DNA from: Geobacter sp.
GTDB lineage: Bacteria; Desulfobacterota; Desulfuromonadia; Geobacterales; Geobacteraceae
DNA: 64,000 bases
Assembly (NCBI GenBank): GCA_016177775.1
Contig: JACOUQ010000013.1
Location: 1 to 64,000, forward strand
Direction of reading: 5' to 3'
The notes under the pieces were generated by a model. The model made no database searches. It was not told where the DNA came from and saw only the letters and a list, made by a program, of their open reading frames with translations. Position numbers and translations under genes: made by a program. Below, piece after piece: positions 53,234-61,064 of the stretch (positions within the stretch are counted from its first letter, which is position 1; each line of letters starts with the position of its first letter).

Positions 53234-54976
53234 AACGTGGCGGATAGTTTCATCAACTTCATAACCGGCAATATCCGGCGGGCCACTTTGTGGCATTGCC
53301 TGCTGATTGCCCTTGTCGGGCTTGCGGCCTACGCGAACACCTTCAGCGTGCCGTTCCAACTGGACGATGTGCGGGCCATTGCGCAGAATCCGGCAGTGGT
53401 GAACATGGATATCCCGTTTTCATACAGGCGGGCCGTGGGGCTCTGGTCCTTCGCCCTGAACTACCGCCTGCACGGCCTGAATGTCGCCGGCTACCACTTG
53501 GTGAACCTGGCGATCCACATCGGCACGGCGCTGCTGGTTTATGCCCTTTTGAACTTCGGGGGCTGGGGACTGGGGACTGGGGACCGGGAAAGAGAGGGAT
53601 CGGTTAAGGCTTTTACCGGTCCCCATTCCCCAGTCTCTAATTCCCGCTTGGTTGCCCTTTTCACCGCGCTCATCTTCGTGGCCCATCCGGTGCAGACTCA
53701 GGCCGTGACTTACATCGTGCAGCGTTTCGCCTCGCTGGCCACATTCTTCTTTGTGGCAGCGATCGTCTGTTATGCCAGGGGGCGCCTGACCGCCGGCGGG
53801 AAGGGTTGGCTCTGGCATGTCGGCGGGATCGCCTGCGCGGTGCTGGCCATGAAGACCAAGGAAATCGCCTTCACTCTGCCCATTGTGATCGCTCTGTATG
53901 AGGCGCTCTTCTTCCGTGGGGGCTTTGTCCGCCGCGCTGCGGCGGTGGTGCCCTATCTGCTGACCATGGCCATCATCCCCCTTGCGTTCGTGCGCCTTGG
54001 GGGCGCTGTTCCCGCCGCCCAGGTCCTGGACCAGGCGAGGCAGGCGACCAGCGTGCAGACCATGCTGCCGCGGATCGATTATCTCTTCACCCAGTTTCGG
54101 GTGATCATCACCTATCTACGGCTGCTCATCTTCCCGGTCAACCAGAACCTGGACTACGACTTCCCGGTGTATCATTCGTTTTTCGCGCCACCGGTGTTTC
54201 TCTCTTCCCTGCTCCTCCTGGCGCTGTTTGCAACGGCGGTGTGGCTGGTCCTTAAGACACGACCCACGCCTCACGATTCACTCTTCACCTTTCACCCTTC
54301 ACGGCTTTTGGCCTTTGGTATCCTCTGGTTCTTCATTACGCTCTCGGTCGAATCGAGCGTTATCCCCATCGTGGATGTTATCTTTGAGCACCGCGTTTAT
54401 CTCCCTTCGATTGGCGCCATACTTGCATTCGTGTCGGCTGTTGCCATGCTTGCCGGGCGACGCGGGCTTGCGGTGCCACTGTTTGCAGGCCTGGCCGTTG
54501 TTGTGGTGATATTCGCCAGTGCCGCGTTTCGGCGGAATCTGGTCTGGAGTGACGAGGTGAATCTCTGGAGTGACGTGACCGCAAAATCTCCCAATCTCTC
54601 ACGTCCATGGAACAATCTGGGGTACGCCTGGCTGAAGCGGAACGATCAGGGGCGGGCGCTCCCCTCGCTAATCCGTTCAATCGAGCTGAATCCAGCTTAT
54701 ACCGATGCCTACCTGAACATCGAACTCGCCTTGCGCCGGATGGGGACGTTCCGCGGGAAGATGGCCAACTCGGCCGGAATGGTGGATGGGCGGGGTAACC
54801 TGGATGTTCGTTGCCTGAGGCGCTGGGGAGCCATCTCCAACAATAACCTGGGCCTTGCCTACGAAAGCATGGGGAGATACAAGGAAGCTACAGCAGCATT
54901 CAGGAAGGCGCTAATAATGGACCCGGAGATGGCGCAGGCGCGGTTGAATCTTAAAGCAGTGAGTGATGAATGGTGA
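53225..54976 (+). CDS. TMTC-like GT-C membrane protein with TPRs (paralog 6), repeat-invaded
   Basis: 583 residues: TM helix, VPFQLDD (Asp47-Asp48), WSFALNYRLHGLNVAGYHLVN, HPVQTQAVTYIVQRFASLA, KTKEIAFTLP, VESSVIPIVDVIFEHRVYLPS, then TPRs (NPAYTDAYLNIELAL, AFRKALIMDPEMAQARLNL). It forms a subfamily with the 56.2-kb gene rather than with the 4.5-16.4 kb copies. Two in-frame repeat insertions lie in predicted loops: residues about 112-141 (facing GGGGACT-type arrays) and about 348-361 (six CAC-type units). Confidence 0.8.
   Translation: MVKNVADSFINFITGNIRRATLWHCLLIALVGLAAYANTFSVPFQLDDVRAIAQNPAVVNMDIPFSYRRAVGLWSFALNYRLHGLNVAGYHLVNLAIHIGTALLVYALLNFGGWGLGTGDREREGSVKAFTGPHSPVSNSRLVALFTALIFVAHPVQTQAVTYIVQRFASLATFFFVAAIVCYARGRLTAGGKGWLWHVGGIACAVLAMKTKEIAFTLPIVIALYEALFFRGGFVRRAAAVVPYLLTMAIIPLAFVRLGGAVPAAQVLDQARQATSVQTMLPRIDYLFTQFRVIITYLRLLIFPVNQNLDYDFPVYHSFFAPPVFLSSLLLLALFATAVWLVLKTRPTPHDSLFTFHPSRLLAFGILWFFITLSVESSVIPIVDVIFEHRVYLPSIGAILAFVSAVAMLAGRRGLAVPLFAGLAVVVVIFASAAFRRNLVWSDEVNLWSDVTAKSPNLSRPWNNLGYAWLKRNDQGRALPSLIRSIELNPAYTDAYLNIELALRRMGTFRGKMANSAGMVDGRGNLDVRCLRRWGAISNNNLGLAYESMGRYKEATAAFRKALIMDPEMAQARLNLKAVSDEW
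53558..53639. repeat. Facing 7-bp arrays inside a TMTC-like gene
   Basis: Forward GGGGGCT, GGGGACT, GGGGACT, GGGGACC (53558-53585) face the inverted ATTCCCC/GGTCCCC-type units (about 53618-53639). The insertion keeps the frame and adds about 30 Gly/Ser/Pro-rich residues between TM helices. Confidence 0.85.
54265..54306. repeat. Six CAC-type 7-bp units inside the same TMTC-like gene
   Basis: CACGCCT, CACGATT, CACTCTT, CACCTTT, CACCCTT, CACGGCT, perfectly spaced by 7 bp. They encode a loop reading about RPTPHDSLFTFHPSR. Confidence 0.85.
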
Positions 54977-54992
54977 ATGGTGAATGGTGAGA
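54965..54992 (+). repeat. Intercistronic 7-bp array with TGA-ATG junction
   Basis: GATGAAT, GGTGAAT, GGTGAAT, GGTGAGA. The upstream stop (TGA 54974-54976) and the downstream ATG (54977) are adjacent inside it. Confidence 0.82.
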
Positions 54993-55696
54993 ACTTAAAA
55001 ACCTTGATTCTTATTCCCGCCTACAACGAGGGGGAGGGGATTGCCAGAGTCATCGCCAGGGTGAGACAGGCAGTCCCTGATGCCGACATTCTGGTGGTAA
55101 ACGACGGCTCGCGGGATGAAACCGCTGCTGCCGCGGCCTCTGCCGGGGTCATTGTTGTTTCCCATCCATTCAACATGGGGTACGGCGTGGCGATTCAGAC
55201 TGGCTACAAGTATGCCTTCCGCCACGGCTATGACTTCCTTGCCCAGATCGATGCCGACGGCCAGCACGATCCTGAGTGTATACCCATGCTTCTGGCACCG
55301 GTTATCGCCGGTGAAACGGATTTCGTCATCGGCTCTCGCTTCCTGGAGGCGGGGAGCTATACACCTCCGCTCCCTCGCCGGATCGCCATGGGGTTTTTCA
55401 GAAAACTGGTTTCGTTCCTGACGGGTACGGCCATAACCGATTCCACCTCGGGGTTCCAGGCGTTCAACAGGGAGGTGATCCGCTATTTCACCAGGGATTC
55501 CTTCCCCTGCGACTACCCGGACGCCGACATGCTGATCACCATCCATCGGGCCGGGTTCCGGATCCGCGAGCTGCCCGCGCGGATGTTCGTGAGCCCGAGC
55601 GGTCGATCAATGCACAGCGGCTGGAAGCCGTTCTATTACATGTTCAAGATGATGCTGTCGATCTTTGTCACTTTGCTGCGCAGGCGGGAACGGTGA
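54977..55696 (+). CDS. GT2 family glycosyltransferase (polyprenol-phosphate type)
   Basis: A 239-residue enzyme. The first residues (MVNGEN) are array-encoded, then TLILIPAYNEGEGIARVIAR, VVNDGSRDETA, AQIDADGQHDPECIPML (DxD), VIGSRFLEAGSY and a C-terminal hydrophobic stretch. Dolichol-phosphate-mannose-synthase-like enzymes next to a DUF2304 protein are a recurrent pair. It likely supplies lipid-linked sugar for the flanking GT-C proteins (inference). Confidence 0.88.
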   Translation: MVNGENLKTLILIPAYNEGEGIARVIARVRQAVPDADILVVNDGSRDETAAAAASAGVIVVSHPFNMGYGVAIQTGYKYAFRHGYDFLAQIDADGQHDPECIPMLLAPVIAGETDFVIGSRFLEAGSYTPPLPRRIAMGFFRKLVSFLTGTAITDSTSGFQAFNREVIRYFTRDSFPCDYPDADMLITIHRAGFRIRELPARMFVSPSGRSMHSGWKPFYYMFKMMLSIFVTLLRRRER

Positions 55697-55769
55697 ATGG
55701 TGAATGGTGAATGGCAGCAATTGGTTTAAGAAGTGGTCCCGGGGCTTTTGCCATTCACTACCTTTCACG
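55692..55769. repeat. Facing 7-bp arrays between GT2 and DUF2304 genes
   Basis: Three GGTGAAT units (55692-55712, containing the GT2 stop) face CATTCAC and TTTCACG units (about 55752-55769). The facing side is less regular (10-bp step). Confidence 0.65.
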
Positions 55770-55788
55770 GGTTTGAAGGAGTCAAGCC

Positions 55789-56151
55789 ATGCCTTTGCAA
55801 CAGAAGATATTCGCCCTTACGGTCTGCATGATCGTGTTCGCATTCACCATCGAGCTGGTCCGCAGGCGGCGGCTGCGGGAGGAGTATTCGGTCCTCTGGC
55901 TCGCCACCAGCGCCATCATGTTCGTGCTGGTTCTGAAGTACGACTGGCTCGTGGCCCTGACCGGCCTGATCGGCGCCGGCCTCCCCACCACCACCCTGTT
56001 CATCGGCGCGATCATCTTCCTGATGCTCATAGCCGTGCAGTTCTCCATCAAGGTGTCGAAGCTCACCGACCAGGTGAAGAACTTGGCCCAGGAGAACGCG
56101 TTGCTGCGGGGGGAAATTGAAAACGTGAGTCGTGAGAAAGGTGAGTCGTGA
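55789..56151 (+). CDS. DUF2304 family membrane protein
   Basis: 120 residues with three TM helices (IFALTVCMIVFAFTIELV, then segments near 40-58 and 65-85), the family's RRLREEYSVLWLATS motif, and a C-terminal coiled coil (VSKLTDQVKNLAQENALLRG). DUF2304 proteins usually accompany polyprenol-phosphate GT2 enzymes and may help them or flip the product; the function is unproven. AGGAG precedes the ATG. The last residues (NVSREKGES) and the stop are encoded by a GTGAGTC array. Confidence 0.85.
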   Translation: MPLQQKIFALTVCMIVFAFTIELVRRRRLREEYSVLWLATSAIMFVLVLKYDWLVALTGLIGAGLPTTTLFIGAIIFLMLIAVQFSIKVSKLTDQVKNLAQENALLRGEIENVSREKGES

Positions 56152-56185
56152 GTTGTAAATAGCTACTCACTTCTCACGATTCACC
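56124..56185. repeat. Facing 7-bp arrays (CGTGAGT type) at the DUF2304 3' end
   Basis: Forward CGTGAGT, CGTGAGA and further GTGAGTC units cover 56124-56157, including the stop at 56149-56151. CAC recurs at 56168, 56175 and 56182 on the facing side (CTCACTT, CTCACGA, TTCACC). Confidence 0.82.
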
Positions 56186-56223
56186 TTTAAATCGCTCATG
56201 TATCGTGACTAACGTGCTCTGAT

Positions 56224-58047
56224 ATGACAAGACTGCTTGATCTCATACGTAAAAATCCCGTTCCCTGGGGGATAGCCGCCATCTGGCTGGTGGGGTGGAT
56301 GGTTTACGGCCGGACCCTGGATGTCCCCTGGTATTTCGACGACCAGCACGCAATCGTCGACAATCCGCTGCTCAGGGACCTGGGTGCGAACCTGCGCAGG
56401 GTCTGGTATCCCCGCGGCTTCGCCGATCTGACCTTTGCCCTGAACTACCGGCTGGGAGGGGACGATCCCGCCGGCTACCATGTTTTCAATATCGCCGTTC
56501 ACCTTATGGCGGCCAGCTGCGTGTACCTCATCCTGCGGCGCCTGATCCACGATGCCGGGCTGCTTCCCCTGCTCGGCGCCCTCCTGTTTCTGGTCCATCC
56601 GCTTCAGACGCAGGCGGTAACCTACGTGGTCCAGCGCTATGCCTCGCTGGCCGGCCTGTTCACATTCGCGGCCCTTTATGCCTTTATCCGCGCCCGCTCG
56701 CAGTTGACGCACAGTGGCCGCTTTACGGACATTTCCCACCTGGCCTGGTATTTGGCCGCCCTTCTCCTCGGCGCCATGGCCGTTTTCACCAAGCAGAACG
56801 CGGCATTTCTGCCGGTTGCGCTCCTTGCACTCCTGTGGGTGGTACCGGAGCTTCGCCCGGCCGACTGGCGTCGGGCGTTCCTGTCGCTCCTTCCTTTCTT
56901 CATCGCTCCATGCCTGACCGCAGCCTGGCAGTTCGGCCTGCTGCACGGAGGGACGATCAGCCTGGAGCACGCTGGAGCGGCCGACAGCCTCATGTTCCTC
57001 AATGCCGACAACCAGGGGGGGAGGGGGGTGGTTTCCCCCCTTTTCTACCTGTTCACCGAGTTTTCCGTCATTTGGGTCTACTTGCGGCTCATGGTGCTTC
57101 CTTACGGACAGGCGCTCGATTACGGCTATCCCGTGGTGGAGCACCTGCTGACCGCCCAGAATATGGCCGCCCTTGGAGGGCTGCTGCTCCTGGTGGCCCT
57201 GGCGCTGTACTGCCGTTCCCGCAAACCACTGGTTAGCGCCGGGATTTTCTGGTTCTTCCTGGCGCTTGCCGTCGAGTCGTCAATAATCGTGCTCGACCCC
57301 CTCTTCGAGCATCGCCTCTATATCCCGCTTTTCGGTTTCGTCCTGGTTCTGACCGCGGTTTCGCGCCCTTTCGCCGCGAAGCAGGCTTTTTGCCTGCTGC
57401 TGGCCGGAGTGGTCGCCCTGTTCGCTGTGCTGGCCTGGGAACGCAATGAACTATGGCGCAACAGTGTGGCGTTTCTGGAGGACAATGCCCGGAGTCGGCC
57501 CGAGAATTATCGCATTTACCACGGGCTTGCGCAGGAGTACCGGAAAACGGAGCCGGACCGGGCGATCTCGGTGCTCGAAAAGTCGCTGGAAGTCAACCCG
57601 TTCGCCTGGGAAACATACATCACACTGGCCGTCCTTTATTCCGAACAGGGGGATGCGGCGAAGGCCACTACGCTGCTTAAGCGCGCCATCGGCCTGAACC
57701 CCGCGAACGCCAACGCCTATCTCAATCTTGGCAAGATAAGCGAAGACCAGGGGCAACGCGCCGAGGCCGAGCGGTTTTACCGGCGGGCCATCGAGCTGAA
57801 GCCGGACTTCGGAATCGCTTACTACAATCTGGGCGTTCTGCTGTACCAGCAGCACCGGCAGCGCGAATCGCTGGATGCGTTGCGCCAGGCAGTACGTTTC
57901 AGGAGGCAGGATGCCGACGCCCTGTACAATCTTGCCGTAGTCGCAGCTGAACTGCGGGACCGCCGCGAGGTTGCCGCCACCCTGGAGGCGCTGCGCTCTC
58001 TCGACCCGGCCAAGGCCGCCCAACTCGAAGAGTCGTTGCGGGAATAA
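56224..58047 (+). CDS. TMTC-like GT-C membrane protein with TPRs (paralog 7)
   Basis: 607 residues: TM helix, VPWYFDD (Asp39-Asp40), FALNYRLGGDDPAGYHVFN, HPLQTQAVTYVVQRYASLA, FTKQNAAFLP, VESSIIVLDPLFEHRLYIPL, then at least four clear TPRs (AISVLEKSLEVNPFAWETYI, ATTLLKRAIGLNPANANAYL, AERFYRRAIELKPDFGIAYY, SLDALRQAVRFRRQDADALY). No repeat insertion occurs at the loop where the 53.2-kb sister carries one, which shows that insertion is extra sequence. Confidence 0.82.
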   Translation: MTRLLDLIRKNPVPWGIAAIWLVGWMVYGRTLDVPWYFDDQHAIVDNPLLRDLGANLRRVWYPRGFADLTFALNYRLGGDDPAGYHVFNIAVHLMAASCVYLILRRLIHDAGLLPLLGALLFLVHPLQTQAVTYVVQRYASLAGLFTFAALYAFIRARSQLTHSGRFTDISHLAWYLAALLLGAMAVFTKQNAAFLPVALLALLWVVPELRPADWRRAFLSLLPFFIAPCLTAAWQFGLLHGGTISLEHAGAADSLMFLNADNQGGRGVVSPLFYLFTEFSVIWVYLRLMVLPYGQALDYGYPVVEHLLTAQNMAALGGLLLLVALALYCRSRKPLVSAGIFWFFLALAVESSIIVLDPLFEHRLYIPLFGFVLVLTAVSRPFAAKQAFCLLLAGVVALFAVLAWERNELWRNSVAFLEDNARSRPENYRIYHGLAQEYRKTEPDRAISVLEKSLEVNPFAWETYITLAVLYSEQGDAAKATTLLKRAIGLNPANANAYLNLGKISEDQGQRAEAERFYRRAIELKPDFGIAYYNLGVLLYQQHRQRESLDALRQAVRFRRQDADALYNLAVVAAELRDRREVAATLEALRSLDPAKAAQLEESLRE

Positions 58048-58070
58048 CCTGCTTTTGCTGTTGCTTTTCC

Positions 58071-58098
58071 ATGATGTTTGATATATTGTTCAAATCAT
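58071..58098. promoter_or_regulatory. Operator-like inverted repeat over the regulator start
   Basis: ATGATGTTTGA (58071-58081) and TCAAATCAT (58090-58098) form an imperfect palindrome in an AT-rich stretch. It overlaps the ATG of the winged-helix regulator, a common position for autorepression. Confidence 0.4.
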
Positions 58099-58720
58099 GA
58101 ACGGTACTCGCAACAAGGACTACGACCCATATCGCTCGTTTCTCCTCATGGAGGAGATCGCCAAGGAGGAGCCCCTTTCCCAGCGGGAGCTGGCAAGCCG
58201 CCTCGGCATTGCCCTGGGGCTCGTCAATTCATATCTGAAGAACCTGGTCGCCAAGGGATATGTACGCATCAGTTCCTTTCCCCGTAACCGCTACGCCTAT
58301 CTCCTGACCCCCCAGGGGCTGGCCGAGAAGAGCCGGCTGGCCTACCAGCACCTAAACTATTTCACCAACCTCTACCGGATTGCTCGTCACGATTACCTGG
58401 AACTGTTCCGCGCCCTGGAATCCGCGGGCATAAGGAAGGTGATCTTCTGCGGTGTTGACGAGGTGGCCGAGATCGCCTACCTCTCCTTGCGGGAAACCGG
58501 CATCGAACTGGTGGCGGTCATGGATGATGGTTGCGCCGGAGAGGTATTTTTTGGTCAGCCGGTTGTTTCGCTGGAGCGTGGGCTTCTCCTGGGGAGGCAC
58601 AAGGTAGTGATTGCCTCGCTCAAACGGGGGGAAGCGCTGCGGGAGGAGCTCTTGCGGCTGGGCGTTGCTGGGGAAGATATTATTCTGGTGAGTCGTGAGC
58701 GAAAACCCGGTGAGTCGTGA
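58097..58720 (+). CDS. Winged-helix regulator with C-terminal Rossmann-like domain (EPS-associated type)
   Basis: 207 residues: an N-terminal MarR-type winged helix (SQRELASRLGIALGLVNSYLKNLVAKGYVRI, then LLTPQGLAEKSR) and, from about residue 110, a nucleotide-sugar-sensor-like alpha/beta domain (IRKVIFCGVDEVAEIAYLSL). EPS-associated MarR regulators near gmd-type genes share this plan. It probably controls this polysaccharide locus. The C-terminal codons and stop lie in a GTGAGTC array. Confidence 0.8.
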   Translation: MNGTRNKDYDPYRSFLLMEEIAKEEPLSQRELASRLGIALGLVNSYLKNLVAKGYVRISSFPRNRYAYLLTPQGLAEKSRLAYQHLNYFTNLYRIARHDYLELFRALESAGIRKVIFCGVDEVAEIAYLSLRETGIELVAVMDDGCAGEVFFGQPVVSLERGLLLGRHKVVIASLKRGEALREELLRLGVAGEDIILVSRERKPGES

Positions 58721-58802
58721 GTTAATAAATCGGTGAGTCGTGAGTGAAAAAGTGAGCGGTTCATTCCTCACCGCTTCATCTCTCACGACTCACGATTCAC
58801 CG
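58687..58802. repeat. Facing 7-bp arrays (GTGAGTC type) before gmd
   Basis: Three forward pairs GGTGAGT-CGTGAGN begin at 58687, 58709 and 58732. Facing CTCACGA, CTCACGA, TTCACCG occupy 58782-58802. The regulator stop (58718-58720) lies in the second pair; the gmd ribosome site follows the facing side. Confidence 0.88.
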
Positions 58803-58819
58803 CCTTTAAAGGAGGAAAA

Positions 58820-59869
58820 ATGAAACGTGCACTGATTACGGGCATAACGGGCCAGGACGGTTCCTACCTGGCGGAGCTTCTGCTTCAGAAGGGGTACGAG
58901 GTGCATGGCATCATCCGCCGCTCATCTTCGTTCAACACCGGCCGGATCAATCACATCTACCGCGACCCGCACGAGCAGGGGGTGCGGCTCTTTCTCCACT
59001 ATGGCGACCTGAACGACGCCAGCTCCATCAACAAGGTGCTGCGCGACGTGCGTCCGGATGAAATCTACAATCTTGGCGCCCAGAGCCATGTCAGGGTATC
59101 CTTCGACGTGCCGGAGTACACCGGCGAGGTGGACGCCCTGGGGTCAGTGCGCATCCTGGAGGGGATCCGCGAGACCGAGATCAATACGAAGTTCTACCAG
59201 GCTTCCTCCTCCGAGCTGTACGGCAAGGTGGTGGAGACCCCGCAAAAAGAGACCACTCCCTTCTATCCCCGCTCTCCATATGCCTGCGCCAAGGCCTATG
59301 CCTATTACATCACCGTCAACTACCGGGAGAGCTACAACCTCTTCGCCTGCAATGGCATCCTCTTCAACCACGAATCCCCCCGGCGCGGCGAGACCTTCGT
59401 AACCCGCAAGATCACCCGTGCCGCGGCCCGGATCAAGCTCGGAATGCAGAAGTGCCTCTATCTGGGGAACCTGGAGGCCAAGCGCGACTGGGGGTTTGCC
59501 GGGGACTACGTGGAGGCGATGTGGCTGATGCTCCAGCAGCCGGAGCCGGACGATTACGTGGTGGCAACAGGCGATACCCATTCTGTGCGAGAATTTGCGG
59601 AAAAGGTGTTCGCCCGGCTCGACATGCCACTGGAGTGGCAGGGGGAAGGTGTTCACGAGAAGGGGATCGATACGAAGACCGGCAAAATCGTCATCGAGAT
59701 AGACCCGAAGTATTTCCGTCCTGCCGAGGTGGACCTCTTGCTGGGTGACCCGGCCAAGGCGAAGCGCCAGCTCGGCTGGGAGCCGAAGGTGGATTTCCAA
59801 GGGCTGGTGGACATGATGGTGGATGAGGACCTGGCGATTGCCGAGCGGGAGAAGCGGGCGGACGGCTAA
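58820..59869 (+). CDS. gmd: GDP-mannose 4,6-dehydratase
   Basis: Extended SDR enzyme making GDP-4-keto-6-deoxymannose. 349 residues: [17 protein letters not shown] (NADP loop), [47 protein letters not shown] (catalytic YxxxK), and [26 protein letters not shown] precedes the ATG. It works with fcl downstream to give GDP-L-fucose for the GT11 enzyme. Confidence 0.96.
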   Translation: MKRALITGITGQDGSYLAELLLQKGYEVHGIIRRSSSFNTGRINHIYRDPHEQGVRLFLHYGDLNDASSINKVLRDVRPDEIYNLGAQSHVRVSFDVPEYTGEVDALGSVRILEGIRETEINTKFYQASSSELYGKVVETPQKETTPFYPRSPYACAKAYAYYITVNYRESYNLFACNGILFNHESPRRGETFVTRKITRAAARIKLGMQKCLYLGNLEAKRDWGFAGDYVEAMWLMLQQPEPDDYVVATGDTHSVREFAEKVFARLDMPLEWQGEGVHEKGIDTKTGKIVIEIDPKYFRPAEVDLLLGDPAKAKRQLGWEPKVDFQGLVDMMVDEDLAIAEREKRADG

Positions 59870-59874
59870 AATCG

Positions 59875-60031
59875 GTCTCTCGCCCGCTCACTGCGTTCGC
59901 TAGAGCACGCAGAGAACACAGAGAAAAGCCTTAAATGCTTTTATTGTTTCAAGCCCTGGAATTTTTCTTTCTTTTTGCCTTCCTCTGCGAACTCTGCGGG
60001 CTCTAGAGAGCTAAGCGAACGGGCGAGAGAC
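59875..60031. repeat. Palindromic element copy 2 (GTCTCTCGCCCG ends)
   Basis: The left arm starts GTCTCTCGCCCGCTCACT and the right arm ends AAGCGAACGGGCGAGAGAC. It has the same ends and internal CGCAGAGAA/CACAGAGAA units as the copy at 39245-39407; the centre differs. It fills the gmd-fcl gap, and fcl starts 19 bp after it. Confidence 0.88.
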
Positions 60032-60049
60032 AGTGCTTGTGGGGGTTGC

Positions 60050-61042
60050 ATGAACAAAGATGCGAAAATTTATGTGGCAGGGCACAGGGGACTGGTAGGC
60101 TCGGCCTTGGTCAGGAAGCTCGAAGCGGAAGGTTTCGGCAATCTGCTGCTCAAGACGAGCAGCGAGCTCGACCTGCGTGACCAGGCTGCCGTCACCGAAT
60201 TCTTCGCGGCGGAAAAGCCCGACTACGTATTCCTGGCCGCCGCCAAGGTCGGCGGGATCGTCGCCAACAGCACCTACCCGGCCGAGTTTATCTACGACAA
60301 CCTCCAGATCCAGAACAACATCATCCATAAAGCGTATCTCACCGGGGTGAAGCGCCTCCTCTTCCTGGGGAGCACCTGCATATATCCGAAGCTGGCGCCC
60401 CAGCCGATGAAGGAGGAGTACCTCCTGACCGGGCCGCTGGAGCCGACCAATTCCCCCTATGCGATTGCCAAGATCGCCGGAATAGAGATGTGCCGCTCCT
60501 ACAACCGCCAGTACGGCACGAAATTCCTGGCCGCTATGCCGACCAATCTCTATGGCCCGAACGATAATTTCGACCTCACGACCTCCCACGTCCTGCCTGC
60601 GCTGCTGCGCAAGTTTCATGAACAGAAGGTGAGGAGTGAGGAGAGAGGGGTGAGGAGTGACGACAAAGTCGTCATCTGGGGCACTGGCACTCCCTGCCGC
60701 GAGTTCCTCCACGTGGACGACCTGGCCGACGCCTCCCTCTTCCTGATGAAACTTCCTGAAGATGTTTACTCCTCACTCCTCACCCCTCACTCCTCACCCG
60801 CCTTAATAAACATAGGCACCGGCGAGGAAGTCACCATCCGCGACCTGGCGCTTCTGATCAAAGAGGTGGTCGGCTTCGAGGGGGAGCTGGTGTTCGATGC
60901 AAGCAAGCCGGATGGAACGCCGCGGAAGCTCTGCGACGTATCGCGGCTCCACTCCCTAGGCTGGTGCCACAGGACAGGACTGGAGGAGGGATTGAGGATG
61001 ACGTACGAGTGGTATCTGAAGGCTGTGAGCCGCCAGGATTGA
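60050..61042 (+). CDS. fcl: GDP-L-fucose synthase
   Basis: Epimerase/reductase completing GDP-L-fucose. 330 residues: [62 protein letters not shown] (YxxxK), [18 protein letters not shown], and [22 protein letters not shown] 60050 is chosen because the upstream frame is palindromic-element sequence. Two surface loops (about residues 193-206 and 240-250) are built from 7-bp repeats that are reverse complements of each other. Catalytic regions are intact. Confidence 0.94.
   Translation: MNKDAKIYVAGHRGLVGSALVRKLEAEGFGNLLLKTSSELDLRDQAAVTEFFAAEKPDYVFLAAAKVGGIVANSTYPAEFIYDNLQIQNNIIHKAYLTGVKRLLFLGSTCIYPKLAPQPMKEEYLLTGPLEPTNSPYAIAKIAGIEMCRSYNRQYGTKFLAAMPTNLYGPNDNFDLTTSHVLPALLRKFHEQKVRSEERGVRSDDKVVIWGTGTPCREFLHVDDLADASLFLMKLPEDVYSSLLTPHSSPALINIGTGEEVTIRDLALLIKEVVGFEGELVFDASKPDGTPRKLCDVSRLHSLGWCHRTGLEEGLRMTYEWYLKAVSRQD
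60629..60800. repeat. Reverse-complementary 7-bp arrays at two loops of fcl
   Basis: GTGAGGA, GTGAGGA, GAGAGGG, GTGAGGA, GTGACGA (60629-60663) face ACTCCTC, ACTCCTC, ACCCCTC, ACTCCTC (60768-60795). Conserved enzyme sequence lies between them. Both arrays are in frame and code for loop residues. Confidence 0.9.
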
Positions 61043-61064
61043 GACACGCAAAGGAGACGTTGAC

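Noticed and set aside
55704-56120. 138-codon frame overlapping the DUF2304 gene
   Set aside because: It starts in the GGTGAAT array and runs in another frame across a clear DUF2304 protein; His/Arg/Gly-rich shadow.
33184-60800. CRISPR array
   Set aside because: Units are 7 or 13 bp without spacers, degenerate, and no cas gene is present.
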